A stretch of 64,000 bases of DNA from Calamus simplicifolius (Eukaryota > Streptophyta > Magnoliopsida > Arecales > Arecaceae), in NCBI GenBank assembly GCA_900491605.1, contig UESW01003883.1, positions 1,361,689-1,425,688 on the forward strand, written 5' to 3'. Positions 1-10,737 of the stretch are shown piece after piece. A program made the position numbers and the translations under genes. The stretch's first letter is position 1. Every line of letters starts with the position of its first letter. Under the pieces are notes generated by a model. It did not search any database. It was not told the DNA's origin and saw only the letters and a program-made list of their open reading frames with translations.

Positions 1-1746
1 CCTGACTCCCCCGAGAAACCAAAATCTGGCGTCCGGTGGCTTCTCCATGTCGACAGGTCATCCAACGCTCATCGCTCCGGTGCGGGCTTGGTTCTCACCA
101 GTTCGGAGGGGTTGACCTTTGAATATGGCATCCGCTTCTCCTTCCTAGCCTCCAACAACGAAGTTGAGTATGAAGCCCTGCTGGCCGATCTCCGGATCGC
201 CCGCAGCCTTAAGGTAGGAAAACTAAATGCCTTCACCGACTCCCAGCTGGTGGTGGGTCACGTACGAGGGGAGTTTGAGGCCTGGAAACCGAACATGATC
301 CGATATCTCCAAGAGGTTCGGAGCCTACTCTCCCATTTCCCCGAATTTGAGATTATTCAGATTCCTAGATCTAAAAATGCCCGTACCGACCTGCTGTCTC
401 GGTTGGCAACCGCGGAGTCAATGGATGCCGAACAAAAGTTCCAGCTGGAAACCTTGGAGAGACCCAGTATCGCGGAAGCCGATCGGGTGATGCAAGTTGA
501 GGCTGAACCATCATGGTTCGACCCCATCCTGAGGTACCTCAAGGAAGGGTCGCTCCCGGCTGATCGAAGGGAAGCAAGAAGGTTAAAGCTGCAGGCCACC
601 CATTATGTGTTGATCGACGATCAACTCTACAAACGATCCTTCTCTATGCCATTGCTCAGGTGTCTTCGCCTGTCTGAAGTAGATTATGCCCTCCACGAAG
701 TACATGAGCGGATTTGCGGCAACCATCAAGGAAGCCGGTCCCTATGTCACAAGGTGCTGCATCAAGGCTACTATTGGCCGACCATGCAGAAGGATGCAGA
801 CGACCTTGTCTGAGCTTGCGACCCATGCCAGAGATACTCAAGCATTCAGAGGCTCCCCTTCGCCAGCCTGGTCCCCATATCCTCCGCTTGGCCCTTTGCC
901 AAGTGGGGGATGGACATCCTCGGCCCGTTTCCGCTCGCCACGGGGCAATAGAAATTTCTATTCGTCGCCATCAATTATTTAACTAAATGGGTCGAGGCGG
1001 AGGCAGTTGCATAAATAACCGAAGCACGGGCCAAGGATTTCGTATGGAGGTCCATCATCTGCCGCTTCGGCCTCCCGCACACTATAATCACTGACAACGG
1101 CAGGCAATTCGACAATCCTAAGTTTTGCCAGTTCTGCGAGGAGCACGGGATCCGCCACCACCTTACCTCGGTTGGGCATCCGCAGGTCAACGGAGCGGCC
1201 GAAGTAACCAATCGAACTCTGCTTCAAGGGATCAAAGCTTGGCTCTCCAGGGCCCAAGGCAGGTGGGCAGACGAGTTACACTATGTCCTGTGGGCCTACC
1301 GCACCACCCCGAGAGTACCCACAGGCGAAACCCCATTCCAGATGGCCTTCGGAACAGAGGCCGTTATCCCCGTGGAGATAGGGCTCCCTTCTCTGCGGGT
1401 GGAAAGCTACTCGGAGGAATCCAGCGATGAGCAGCTCTGTACCAACCTTGACCTGATAGAGGAGGTTAGAGAGAAAGCTTGGATCAGAGTGGCTACCTAT
1501 CAGCAAAGGGTGGCCCGCTACCACGCCTCCAGAGTCAAAGGGAAAGCTTTCTTGCCTGGCAACCTCGTTCTCTGGAAAGCATCTGTCTCCAAATTGCTGG
1601 AGCAAGGAAAGCTAGCACCAAACTGGGAAGGCCCTTACCAAGTAGCGGAGATCGTCTGACCGGGGACCTACAAGCTGCAAGATCTAGGCAGAAAATCCAT
1701 CCCTCGGACATGGAATTCGGACAATCTTCATAAGTATTATCAGTAG
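1..1746 (+). pseudogene. Ty3/gypsy (Tat-like) pol 3' part: RNase H and integrase
   Basis: One reading frame runs from the window edge to TAG at 1744-1746. It holds an RNase H-like domain (about 60-420, with NNEVEYEALLADL and TDSQLVVGHV), then the integrase zinc region (HEVHE...CDPCQRY, about 690-835), the DDE core (KWGMDILGPFPLATG near 905-945, TDNGRQF near 1095, NGAAEVTNRT near 1190) and the C-terminal region (PNWEGPYQVAEIV). The extra RNase H before integrase and the motif wording fit the Tat group of plant Ty3/gypsy elements. The frame is interrupted four times: TGA near 811, TAG near 949, TAA near 1011, TGA near 1657. The element is therefore dead although the catalytic triad is still readable. 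Reverse transcriptase, protease and gag lie outside the window. The same element appears to continue to the LTR at 10.7 kb. Confidence 0.9.
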
Positions 1747-1870
1747 GGTACGCCCTCTACAGGCTTGCCTCCTTAAATTTTTGTTGGCACTTGTTTCATA
1801 ATTTATGACATGAATCACCACACATTATATTGCCAAAAATTGTGAAAAGAAACAGATGCTGCTTACTAAT

Positions 1871-3512
1871 CCTCGGCACGACCGAGTTACCTGTTTAAGC
1901 AGGAAATTCTCTGAACCTCGGCTGGGCCAAGCAATAATTCTCTGAACCTCAGCAGGGCCGAGCAACAATTCTCCGAACCTCGGCTGGGCCAAGCGATAAT
2001 TCTCCGAACCTCGGCAGGGCCGAGCAATAATTCTCCGAACCTCGGCAGGGCCGAGCGATAATTCTCCGAACCTCGGCTGGACCGAGCAACAATTCTTTGA
2101 ACCTCGGCAGGGCCGAGCAATAATTCTTCGAACCTTGGCAGGGCCGAGCAACTATTCTCTGAACCTCGGCAGGGCCGAGCAATAATTCTCCGAACTTCGG
2201 CCGAGCCGAGCAACAATTGTTCGAACCTCAGCCGGGCCGAGCAACAATTCTCTGAACCACGGCAGGGCCAAGCAATATTTCTTCGAACCTCGGCCGGGCC
2301 GAGCAACAATTCTCCGAACCTTGGTAGGGCCGAGCAATAATTCTTCGAACCTCGGCAGGGCCGAGCAACTATTCTCTGAACCTCGGCTGGGCCGAGCAAT
2401 AATTCTCCGAACCTCGGCTGGGCCGAGCAACTATTCTCCGAACCTCGGATGGGCCGAGCAATAATTCTCCGAACCTTGGATGGGCCGAGCAACAGTTCTC
2501 CGAACCTCGGATGGGCCGAGCAATAGTTCTGCGAACCTCGGCCGGGCCGAGCAACAGTTCGCCGAACCTCGGCCGGGCCGAGCAACAGTTCGCCGAACCT
2601 CGGCCGGGCCGAGCAACTATTCTCGGAACCTCGGCCGGGCCGAGCAACTGTTCTCCGAACCTCGGCCGGGCCGAGCAACTGTTCTCCGAACCTTGGCCGG
2701 GCCGAGCAATAATTCTCCGAACCTCGGCCGGGCCAAGCAATAATTCTCCGAACCTCGGCCGGGCCGAGCAATAATTCTCCAAACCTTGGCAGGGCCGAGC
2801 AATAATTCTTCGAACCTCGGCAGGGCTGAGCAACAATTCTCCGAACCTCGGCCAGCAATAATTCTTCGAAGCTCGGCCAGGCCGAGCAACATTTCTCCGA
2901 ACCTCGGCTGGGCCGAGCAATAATTCTCCGAACCTCGGTTGGGCCGAGCAATAATTCTCTGAACCTCGGCTGGGCTGAGCAACAATTCTCTGAACCTCGG
3001 CTGGGCCGAGCAACTATTCTTCGAACCTCGGCAGGGCCGACCAACAATTCTTCGAACCTCGGCTGGGCCGAGGAATAATTCTCCGAACCTTGGCTGGGCC
3101 GAGCAACTATTCTCCGAACCTCGGCTGGGCCGAGCAACTATTCTTCGAACCTCGGCAGGGCCGAGCAACTCTTCTCCAAACCTCAGCTGGGCTGAGCAAT
3201 AATTCTCCGAACCTCGGCTGGGCCGAGCAACAATTCTCCAAACCTCGGCTGGGCCGAGCAACAATTCTCCGAACCTCGGCTGGGCCGAGCAACAATTCTC
3301 CGAACCTCGGCTGGGCTGAGCAACAATTCTCCGAACCTCGGCAGGGCCGAGCAACTATTCTCTGAACCTCGGCGGGGCCGAGCAATAATTCTCCAAACCT
3401 CGGCTGGGCCGAGCAATGAATCTCCGAACCTCGACAGGGCCGAGCCATAATTCTCCGAACCTCAGCTGGGCCGAGCAACGAGTCTCCGAATCTCGCTTAG
3501 ACCTAGCGACAA
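1871..3512. repeat. 31-bp palindrome-cored minisatellite, about 50 units
   Basis: The unit is about 31 bp. It contains CTCGGC-tgg-GCCGAG, a 6-bp stem with a 3-nt loop, followed by an A/T-rich linker such as aacaattctccgaac. Units are degenerate. One near 3,184-3,200 has changed both stem arms (CTCAGC/GCTGAG). Because 31 is not a multiple of 3, every frame cycles through the unit every 93 bp, so long ORFs appear on both strands. They are by-products of the repeat, not genes. The array lies between the integrase end and the antisense ORFs of the Tat element. Confidence 0.95.
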
Positions 3513-3914
3513 ATTCTAGAGCCCTGGCTAAGGTCGGAGTTCATGAAGCCCCGATAAAACCAAAGCACGCAAACCCCGATTAAAGCTGAAGGATTTTGAA
3601 TAGTCCCTAGAACGTCGACCGGTTTGAAAAAATGCACGCTGTGCAAAACCACTGACAGACACAAAGTATGCGCCTTTAGGCCTTGGCAGGCCCTACACGG
3701 TCGCCCGCGGGCCCCAGACAAAAACCAGGGAATTCCCCTTGCTACTAAATCCCCGGAATCTTACCAACCAAATGCCTATCTCGCCCCACGGATGAGATCA
3801 TGACTCAGCGCGTAAACCAATGGGGCCACTCAGGCCCCTCGATAGTTCAAACAGAAATGAGTGGTTTTTCCTTTTTCTATGAGCTAAACGACGATCTCGG
3901 AGAACAAGAGGTTG
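3513..3914. other. Non-coding spacer in Tat element
   Basis: About 400 bp between the 31-bp array and the first antisense ORF. No ORF with recognisable domains and no repeat array is seen. It is probably the 3' end region of an antisense transcript, as an inference from its position. Confidence 0.4.
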
Positions 3915-4307
3915 TCAAAAAAGGCCTTTTTCATTGATTGGAAAAGTAAATATAAAAAGAGAAGGAGAAAAAGTACAGAAAGAAAGAAAGTGGCCCTCGC
4001 AGGGGCCTAGCATCCCCCTAGGAACTGCCGGGTCTTCCACACGGCGGAACATCCCGACAACATGCTGACGGAGGGACGCAATCTCCTCCTCCTGCTGATG
4101 AATGACCCGTCGAAGGGCCTCGGTCTCCCTCGCAGAAATGACGAGGTACTCCTCGATTGCCTTCTCAAGCCACTCATGGCTTGCGAAGGCTGACGCCATG
4201 GCCAGGCCATCAACCATGACGGTGGGGCGACTCCCCTCGGAGCCCCCATGACCGTTGATCGCTACGCCTAATCCACTGGATGATTGCTCTCCACCTTGAA
4301 AAGCCAT
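3915..4307 (-). CDS. Small antisense ORF, coiled-coil protein of unknown function
   Basis: A 130-aa reading frame antisense to the Tat element, taken from the ATG at 4305-4307 (MAFQGGEQSSSG). An in-frame ATG at 4364 overlaps the TATA-like box and is less likely to be the start. The middle (about residues 55-95) is rich in E, L, I and R with heptad-like spacing and looks like a coiled coil. No known domain is recognised. The C-terminal tail (FSPSLFIFTF) is hydrophobic and may be read-through of non-coding sequence. The upstream box at 4368-4375 sits about 60 bp before the ATG. It resembles in layout the larger antisense ORF at 7.2-10.3 kb. It could be chance. Confidence 0.35.
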   Translation of the reverse strand: MAFQGGEQSSSGLGVAINGHGGSEGSRPTVMVDGLAMASAFASHEWLEKAIEEYLVISARETEALRRVIHQQEEEIASLRQHVVGMFRRVEDPAVPRGMLGPCEGHFLSFCTFSPSLFIFTFPINEKGLF

Positions 4308-4367
4308 GTCGAGAGCTATTGAGAGGCTAACCAAAAGGACGGTGAATGCTGGCACCCCTCTCACCCG

Positions 4368-4375
4368 TATTTATA
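4368..4375 (-). promoter_or_regulatory. TATA-like box for the antisense ORF
   Basis: On the minus strand the sequence reads gagTATAAATAcgg, a good match to a plant TATA box, 61 bp before the ATG at 4307. Function is inferred from position only. Confidence 0.35.
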
Positions 4376-4797
4376 CTCCTCAAGCGAGTACCTCGATCAA
4401 TCGGGTCATAAATACCGACCCATGAGAATTCGCCACATGTTGCCGCTTTAGCTGGCGACAGCAGGGCCCGAGGGGCCGCGCCCCCTCCCGAGGAAGATCG
4501 GTAAATGTCGATGAATTGCTCGGGAACTCCCCTCCTTCTCTAGAGATAGTGTTCCTCCCGATCTGCTGGGCCCTCACGAAGTAAATGCCCTCGATACTCC
4601 TCAAGCTGCCTTAAATGGCCATCCCTTGGAAAATGCGAAAAAGAAAGAGCACCGGCGCCTGACGATGATTCACTCCCCTCGGGAGTAGCCAAATCGTAAA
4701 TGATGGGCGTACCCCTGCGCCGCCCGTTCCGTCTTGACACTCCTCATCGAGTCTCACAGGGTATTGTGACTCGCGGTGGCGACTAAGTCGTCTCTCC

Positions 4798-5200
4798 AAG
4801 CTCCAAATCTCCGAACCTCGGCTGGGCCAAGTAACAAATCTTTGAACCTCGGCTGGGCCGAGTAACAAATCTCCGAACCTCGGCAGGGTCGAGCCATAAA
4901 TCTTCGAACCTCGGCTGGGCCGAGTAACTAATCTCTGAACCTCGGCAGGGCCGAGCAATAATTCTCTGAACCTCGGCTTGGCCGAGCAACTATTCTCGGA
5001 ACCTCGGCAGGGCTGAGCCATAAATCTCCGAACCTCGGCTAGGCCGAGTAACTAATCTCCGAACCTCGGCAGGGCCGAGCCATAAATCTCCAAACCTCGG
5101 CTGGGCCGAGTAACTAATCTTTGAACCTCGGCAGGGCCGAACCATAAATCTTCGAACATCAGCAAGGTCAAGTAATAAATCTCTGAGCTTTGGCCAAAAT
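4798..5200. repeat. Second block of the 31-bp palindromic minisatellite
   Basis: About 12 units of the 31-bp repeat seen at 1.9-3.5 kb, with CTCGGC...GCCGAG stems but a linker containing agtaacaaatctccgaac. The linker differs from block 1, so the blocks have been homogenised separately. The last units (from about 5,140) are degraded. The 4,376-4,797 stretch before it holds no recognisable gene. Confidence 0.9.
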
Positions 5201-5688
5201 TAAGGAATATGTTCACCGCCGGACAATCTCCAAATTTCCGTCTGAATTCGGGCAGCTTACGAGCCCCGACTAGGTCGAACAGTGCGGGATCCTCATCCAA
5301 GAACGAACGAGATATCCTTATGCCTCATTTCATTGCCAACAACAACAACTCTTGGCGCAAAAGAGACAGAAATTAGGATAAAGAACAAAACTTTCTTTAT
5401 TTCATTGCCATCGAAACCGATTACAACCGCTTGAAAGGAATTACAAGTGCATTGAAATGCATGAAATAAAAACGGGTACAAAACTCGTGCAAACTGCCCA
5501 AAAGCAGCTCTGGGCAACTATGATGCTTCGGCGTCCGGTCTGACAAATCAGACAAACCATGAACCAGTCAGCCCGAGCCGATAATGGGCGGACGACATGG
5601 CCCAACCGTTGCGACCAGCTTCGGTAAATAATGATATCTCGGCATTCCGACCAAGATATCATAGAAATCGGAAAGGGTGGATGGGATA

Positions 5689-6192
5689 TTACCCCAAACC
5701 ACACAACCGAGGGGCCCTCCGACGAATAAGAAGGAAGCTCATAGCCCTGGCACCAGAGTGCTCCCCCAAATCGGGTGTGTACCGCTCCACCTTGCCCAAA
5801 CTCAAAGGCAAGGTACCCACGGGCGACACACCATCACCCCCTCCCCACGTGACGAAAGACTCCCCGGGCGTACAAGCCCAGGAATCCAAACCAGGGGAGG
5901 AGAAAAAATTCATGCAACCCATGGGGAGCCCGCGTACACTTCCTACCATACGTCCCCAAGGGGGAACCACAAAGGACACACGGGAAGCGTATATGTGCGC
6001 TCTCCGTGCGATCTCTGTGGACCTCTTGTGCGCTCTCCATATGATCTCCGAAGCTCCTTTCTTGAGGGCAAGCCACGCCTCAGCAGCTCCTTTGTCACCC
6101 CAGCTGTCCGGAGGATAGCGGCGACTTCCAGGAGACAAGCTCGGTTCTCCCACTCTAAACCTTGGAGAGACAAGCATCATGAGTATCTTCAT
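5689..6192 (-). CDS. Second short antisense ORF, doubtful
   Basis: A 167-aa minus-strand frame with no recognisable domain, rich in R, S and G. A minus-strand TATA-like box (rc of 6245-6252, reading cTATAAAAAgag) lies about 55 bp upstream of the ATG, the same layout as the ORF at 3915-4307. Overlapping plus-strand ORFs of similar length exist, so coding potential is weak. The flanking 5,201-5,688 and 6,253-6,826 hold nothing else recognisable. Confidence 0.2.
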   Translation of the reverse strand: MKILMMLVSPRFRVGEPSLSPGSRRYPPDSWGDKGAAEAWLALKKGASEIIWRAHKRSTEIARRAHIYASRVSFVVPPWGRMVGSVRGLPMGCMNFFSSPGLDSWACTPGESFVTWGGGDGVSPVGTLPLSLGKVERYTPDLGEHSGARAMSFLLIRRRAPRLCGLG

Positions 6193-6244
6193 GATTCACA
6201 GGAAAGAAAGTTTTGGGATGGCCCAACACAACCCTCCTTCCCTC

Positions 6245-6252
6245 TTTTTATA
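6245..6252 (-). promoter_or_regulatory. TATA-like box upstream of second antisense ORF
   Basis: The minus strand reads TATAAAAA at about -55 relative to the ATG at 6192. It is supported only by the match and by the parallel with the box at 4368-4375. Confidence 0.25.
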
Positions 6253-6826
6253 GGCAGAGCTGAGCCAGGAACAGCTATCAGAAAGCCCCGAGACCTAAAA
6301 CGCCAAGCCTACGCTACCACATGGCCTCCTAAAATGAAAACAGCGCCCTCCAATGCGCGCCAGGCACATCGCCCGAACCATGACGCATGCCAAGAGATTA
6401 CTTCTGACCCGGATCACGAGCCTTAAATGTATAAAATAGTCTGCCGACCTTGCAGATACTGGTAGATCCAGGAGATCGTCCTACGAAAATGATATCCTCC
6501 AATGGCAAATGGGCACTAACACCGCACGTCAAAGCTACCTACATTGGAAAAGGTCGACACAATAAAGGCTTGTCAGAAATTGCCAGGCGACCTTTTGCTG
6601 GCCACAAGGCCATACCACCTACTCCGGTGAAACGAGAATCGGCCCACCTTGGAAAAGACAAAGCACTGGTAGGGGTAATAAATAGATGTGAAGGCGAAAC
6701 CCTCTTTTCACCAAAAAAGAATAAAGAGATGACAGTGATGATTCAGCGAACCCCCAGTTCGGGGACGAACTCCCCTCTTTTCGTCGAGGGTGCAATCTCA
6801 GTTTGATCACTGATAAGACGGACTCC

Positions 6827-6980
6827 CTCGGCCTTAGCCGAGCTATTTCATTCTTCGGCCCTGGCCGAGCAACTTTGTCCCTCGGCCCTAGCCAAGCTGC
6901 TCCATCCCTCGGCCCTAGCCGAACTATCTCATTCTTCGGACTTGGTCGAACCACCGCATCATTCGGCCTAAGCCGAATGG
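6827..6980. repeat. Third palindromic array, CGGCC...GGCCG type, about 5 units
   Basis: Five units of about 30 bp with a TCGGC...GCCGA core and different loops (CTCGGCCTTAGCCGAG at the start, ATTCGGCCTAAGCCGAAT at the end). The outer stem pair changes from C-G to T-A between units, so both arms changed together. It lies just beyond the 3' end of the antisense aORF, as the other two blocks lie just beyond the 3' ends of the shorter antisense ORFs. Confidence 0.8.
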
Positions 6981-7202
6981 AATCGTCTCTCAACCTCCTT
7001 TTATGCCGGGCTATGTTGTCGCTCAACCCTTCCGTCGGGGCAATCCCTATGCCTTGGCCTCTACTAGAATGTTCCTTCAAAATTCGAGACAGGAAACCAC
7101 CCAGAGAAGACAAACAAATGAAAAACGGTTGATCCATTTATTGATTTCCAGTCGAACTACAAAACAAAAGATAGAAAAAAATACACATAGCCCTCCAAAG
7201 GG

Positions 7203-10200
7203 TCAGGACTTGGGATCAATCCTAGCATCTCCTGCGGCAGCGCCAGCAGGGGCATCACTTGGCCCCCCCCTTTCGAAGGTGTCACATCGGGATACCTCGG
7301 TAGCCGCATCGACTCCCAGAATAGCTTCAAGGTCAACATCAGATATTTCTCCATACTCGTCCTCCTTGACCCCCGGGGTGTATGCTTTATAATGCTCGGC
7401 TTCCAGGCAAGACAGGTCTAGGTCAGGATAAGCCTGGGCAACCTTAGCCCGCGCCTCATCTTCGCCTAGCTAAAATGGATCGGCGCAGGCTGCCCTGCGG
7501 TCGTCGGTAAATTCGGTGGATTTCTTGTACTCCTCCACCGCCGAAAAGGCCCGTACGTTGGCCTCGGTTAATTTCTTCTCCAATTCGGAGATCCTTCGGT
7601 GCCTCGAGGTCGCGTCCTCTCCGAATGTCGCCAACCACCCCTGAAACTCATGGCTTGCCCTGTTCAACTGCAGATGAAAAGCCAAGTAAAGCGAAAGCCG
7701 AAAGACCAAGATGGGTAAAACAAATGGTGCCCTATCTGCTCATCCCATCGGGCTAGCTCGCCCTCCAGCGCGTGGACCCTATTGAGAGCCCTAGACTTGG
7801 CCGATTGGGTTTGACGAAGGCTCTCTTCTAGCTCATCCACCCAGGACTGAGCGTCCCCAATCTCTTGATAAGCGTAGTCGAGCTCGTCAAAAAGTCGAGC
7901 AGCTCGCTCATCTGACCACTTTAGTCGATCCTTTGTATCGGCGAGCTCTTTGTTTAGGCAGGTGAGGTGGACCTGCTGCCGCCGGGACTTATGCTCTTCC
8001 TCCTCGAGCCTTTTGCTACAGCTAACCCTATCTTCGGCATGGCTGGCTTTCAGCTGATCCCACCTCTTATCAAAGAATAGTTGCATGGATTTGACCCTGC
8101 TCTCGTGCTCCGCCCTGGCCTGAGCAAGCTCCAGATTAGCCTTCTCGGATTGATCACGGAGGCTTTGGAGCTCGCCAATCTGTATGGCGAGTTGAGAGGC
8201 TCTTTCCCTCTCAACTGCAAGAATCCTGTGAGCCTCCCCGAGCTCCCTCTGGAGTTCACCAACCTATGCGGCAAGTTGAGGGGCTCTTTCCCTCTCAACT
8301 GCAAGAATCCTGCGAGCCTCCCCAAGCTCCCTCTGGAGGACCACCAGGGCTCGAGAGAGCTTATTAGTAGAACCCGTCCTCTCCTTGAAGTGATCGGCCT
8401 CATAGCAGGCTCGAGCCCAAGCTCCAACAGCCAGATGCAAGCACCATTTTAGTGCCCTCATAATCAGGGCATTCTGCAAAAAGGATTACACGCATAAAAG
8501 ACATAGTCGAACTAACTGACTGAAGACCCAACTTCGGTGTGACAACCTACCCGAGACGCGTAGCCTGTGGCGATCCTTGTGAGAGCAAGATCATCAATCT
8601 TGGGGAGAAGAAAAGCCTCATTCGGCACCCCGGTGCGGCGGAAGGCTATCTCAACAAGGTCCTCCGAACGACCCTCTCCTGTTGAGGAACTCTCCTCTCC
8701 TTGGAACGCGGACCGCATCAGAGCGGAGAACCTAGCGCTCACTTTCGGATCGCGTGAGTGGAAGTCTATGCCCAGGGAGCCAGCCAGGACACCCACGACC
8801 CATGAGCTTCTCGATAGGCCAGCTTCCGCCACCAGGGCCCTCGCTTGAGAAGCTTCGGGCGTTTCAACTCTGGCGAGGAGAGTCCCAACCGGAGCATCCC
8901 CTTCGCTCGCCGGCTCCCCTCCTCCTCCTTCCTCTTCTTCTGCTTCTATCCCCTCAGAAATCCCCCTACCCACAACAGACTCTTCAGGAACTTCGGCTCC
9001 CCCCAGAGCCTCCTGTGCCTCGGCGGAAGGCCCTTCACCAGAAAGTCCCCCATGAATTTTGGTCGTTGGTTCGGCAGGTTCGGCCATCTCTTCATCGCCT
9101 GCTGGCTCTCCTACCAGCGACCCAGGCCGAACCTCAGCAGCCGCAACCTCTTCCCCCACCTCGATGGAAGCGGAGGTCGCTCCCACCTCCGCCTGTAACC
9201 TCGCCGAGCCACTGGCCTCCAATGAGGGAGACCGAACGCCTCGCCCACGGGGGCCCCCAAGCCAACCGGCGTTTCTCCTTCACCATCGTCAGACAAAACA
9301 ACAACGGAAGGGGAGGAAATCTCAGTAGCCTCCTCCGAAACCCCCACAGCTTCCTGGTCTTCGCCCCCGGATAGACCCTCCTCCGGCATCGAAAGATCGT
9401 GCACCGCCGAAACTTCAGTACTTTCAGCCCGCGGCGACGAGGAGCACCGGTCATCACCGTCTCCCCCGATCCCCCTAGAGCGGGAGCCAAAAGGACGAGA
9501 CCTCTTCTCGGGCCGATGCTTGCTGCTGGAGCCAGATCTCCTGCGGTGCTTTCCTAGCTCCTCCTTCATCTGATTTGTGAGCACCAACCTTTCAGCTGTA
9601 GGGGCAACATGATTTGTCCGTTAGTTCACACAGAAATCAAAGACAGAGCCATGCTAAACTATTGACCACGGAGTGATACTTACCGCGAGGATCGACGGGG
9701 CTTAATCCGGCCACGAAGAGAGCATCCTCCGATAGGAGAATGCTGGCTGGGAGCGCCCGACTGCCGCGCAGCACGATCAGATCCCTTTTCTTTGACTTGG
9801 TTAACTCCGGGTGTGCTTCTGGATCCTTCACGTACTGCCCCCACACTCGAGGGAAACCCGAACCAATGTTCCCCTCGACTATAAAGAATCACGACTTCCA
9901 CTCCTTTATCGACGACGGGTTATCCGATATCATCTTGAAGGATCTTCGGGGGCCGATGTAGGGCCATTCTGAGGCCCTCCCGGAAACCAGATTGAAACAC
10001 ATCCTGAGTATCGAAAGGGTTGCGGTCACTCCGAGGCGTTTGCACAACGAGATAAACTCAATGAGGTTGCGCCAACTGTTGGGAGCCACCATGGTGAAGC
10101 ATATATTGTAAAACTTCATCACCTTCCACACCAACGGATGAAGAGGGAACCTGAGACCTGCCCTCAAACTTTCCTCATAACAAAATGCCCCATCCCCTAA

Positions 10201-10329
10201 TCCGGATGTCACCCTATCCTCATACGTCGGGAGCAACAAGATGACATCCTAGGGGATCTTGTACAAGCGGCGCATCCATTCCAAATCCGCCAAGGTCACC
10301 TCCGAAGCCTGGTCACTTGGGCTCACCAT
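7203..10329 (-). pseudogene. Tat-element antisense accessory ORF (aORF, Transposase_28-like), spliced
   Basis: Antisense to pol and just before the 3' LTR, where plant Tat elements often carry an extra antisense ORF. The N-terminal part (10,329-9,684: LRAGLRFPLHPLVWKV, then APNSWRNLIEFI) matches the 'putative gypsy type transposon' domain (PF04195). Splice sites are readable. Exon 1 10329-9684 ends at a GTAAGT donor. Exon 2 9595-8551 starts after ctacag and ends at GTAGGT. Exon 3 starts at 8473 after ttttgcag. The last exon starts at 7667 after ctgcag and ends with TGA at 7203-7205. The donor of exon 3 (near 7.73 kb) was not resolved. The middle is low-complexity and acidic (about 9.2-8.6 kb), the rest coiled coil. 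Decay: a TAG in exon 1 near 10,253, a frameshift near 9.2 kb, and a tandem duplication of about 70 bp near 8.2-8.33 kb that breaks the frame. Its role is unknown in the family. Confidence 0.75.
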
Positions 10330-10737
10330 ATCCTCAATCGCAAGAGACGCTGAGCAAGATCGCAGTAAAAACGGGAAGACGAAGTTATCTAAGGGAAAGC
10401 AAAAAAGGCACTATAAATAGGAATAGCGCCGCCACGACCCATTTGTCCAATTGAAACTGCCTCAGGGTAAGGATGAGGCATCTCAACCTAGGCGTCCGGA
10501 ACTGCCACCACGAGCACCGTAAAAATTGAGATTTCCTATGCGGCGCTTCCCCAGCCGTTACCTTTGCCCCTAAGGAATGACAGATCCACCTCGAAAAGGC
10601 AAAGTGACCCCACCGCATTAATTAGGGCATCATTGCGTAGGCTGTCACATACACACCCCCCCCATTCGGATCGTGCCACCTAGGTCTATACTCCCTACGC
10701 CCGAACCTACGCTTCAAACTAGGGAGTGGGGGGCATG

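Noticed and set aside
1887..3137. 416-aa minus-strand ORF with regular repeats as a structural protein gene
   Set aside because: It is a translation of the 31-bp tandem array. Overlapping frames on both strands are equally open, and there is no promoter or non-repeat domain.
4540..4740. Minus-strand ORF with a SESSSGAG-rich stretch
   Set aside because: Short, overlaps another ORF into the repeat array, and has no domain or neighbour support.
8567..9374. Plus-strand proline-rich ORFs
   Set aside because: They are shadows of the acidic low-complexity part of the antisense aORF.
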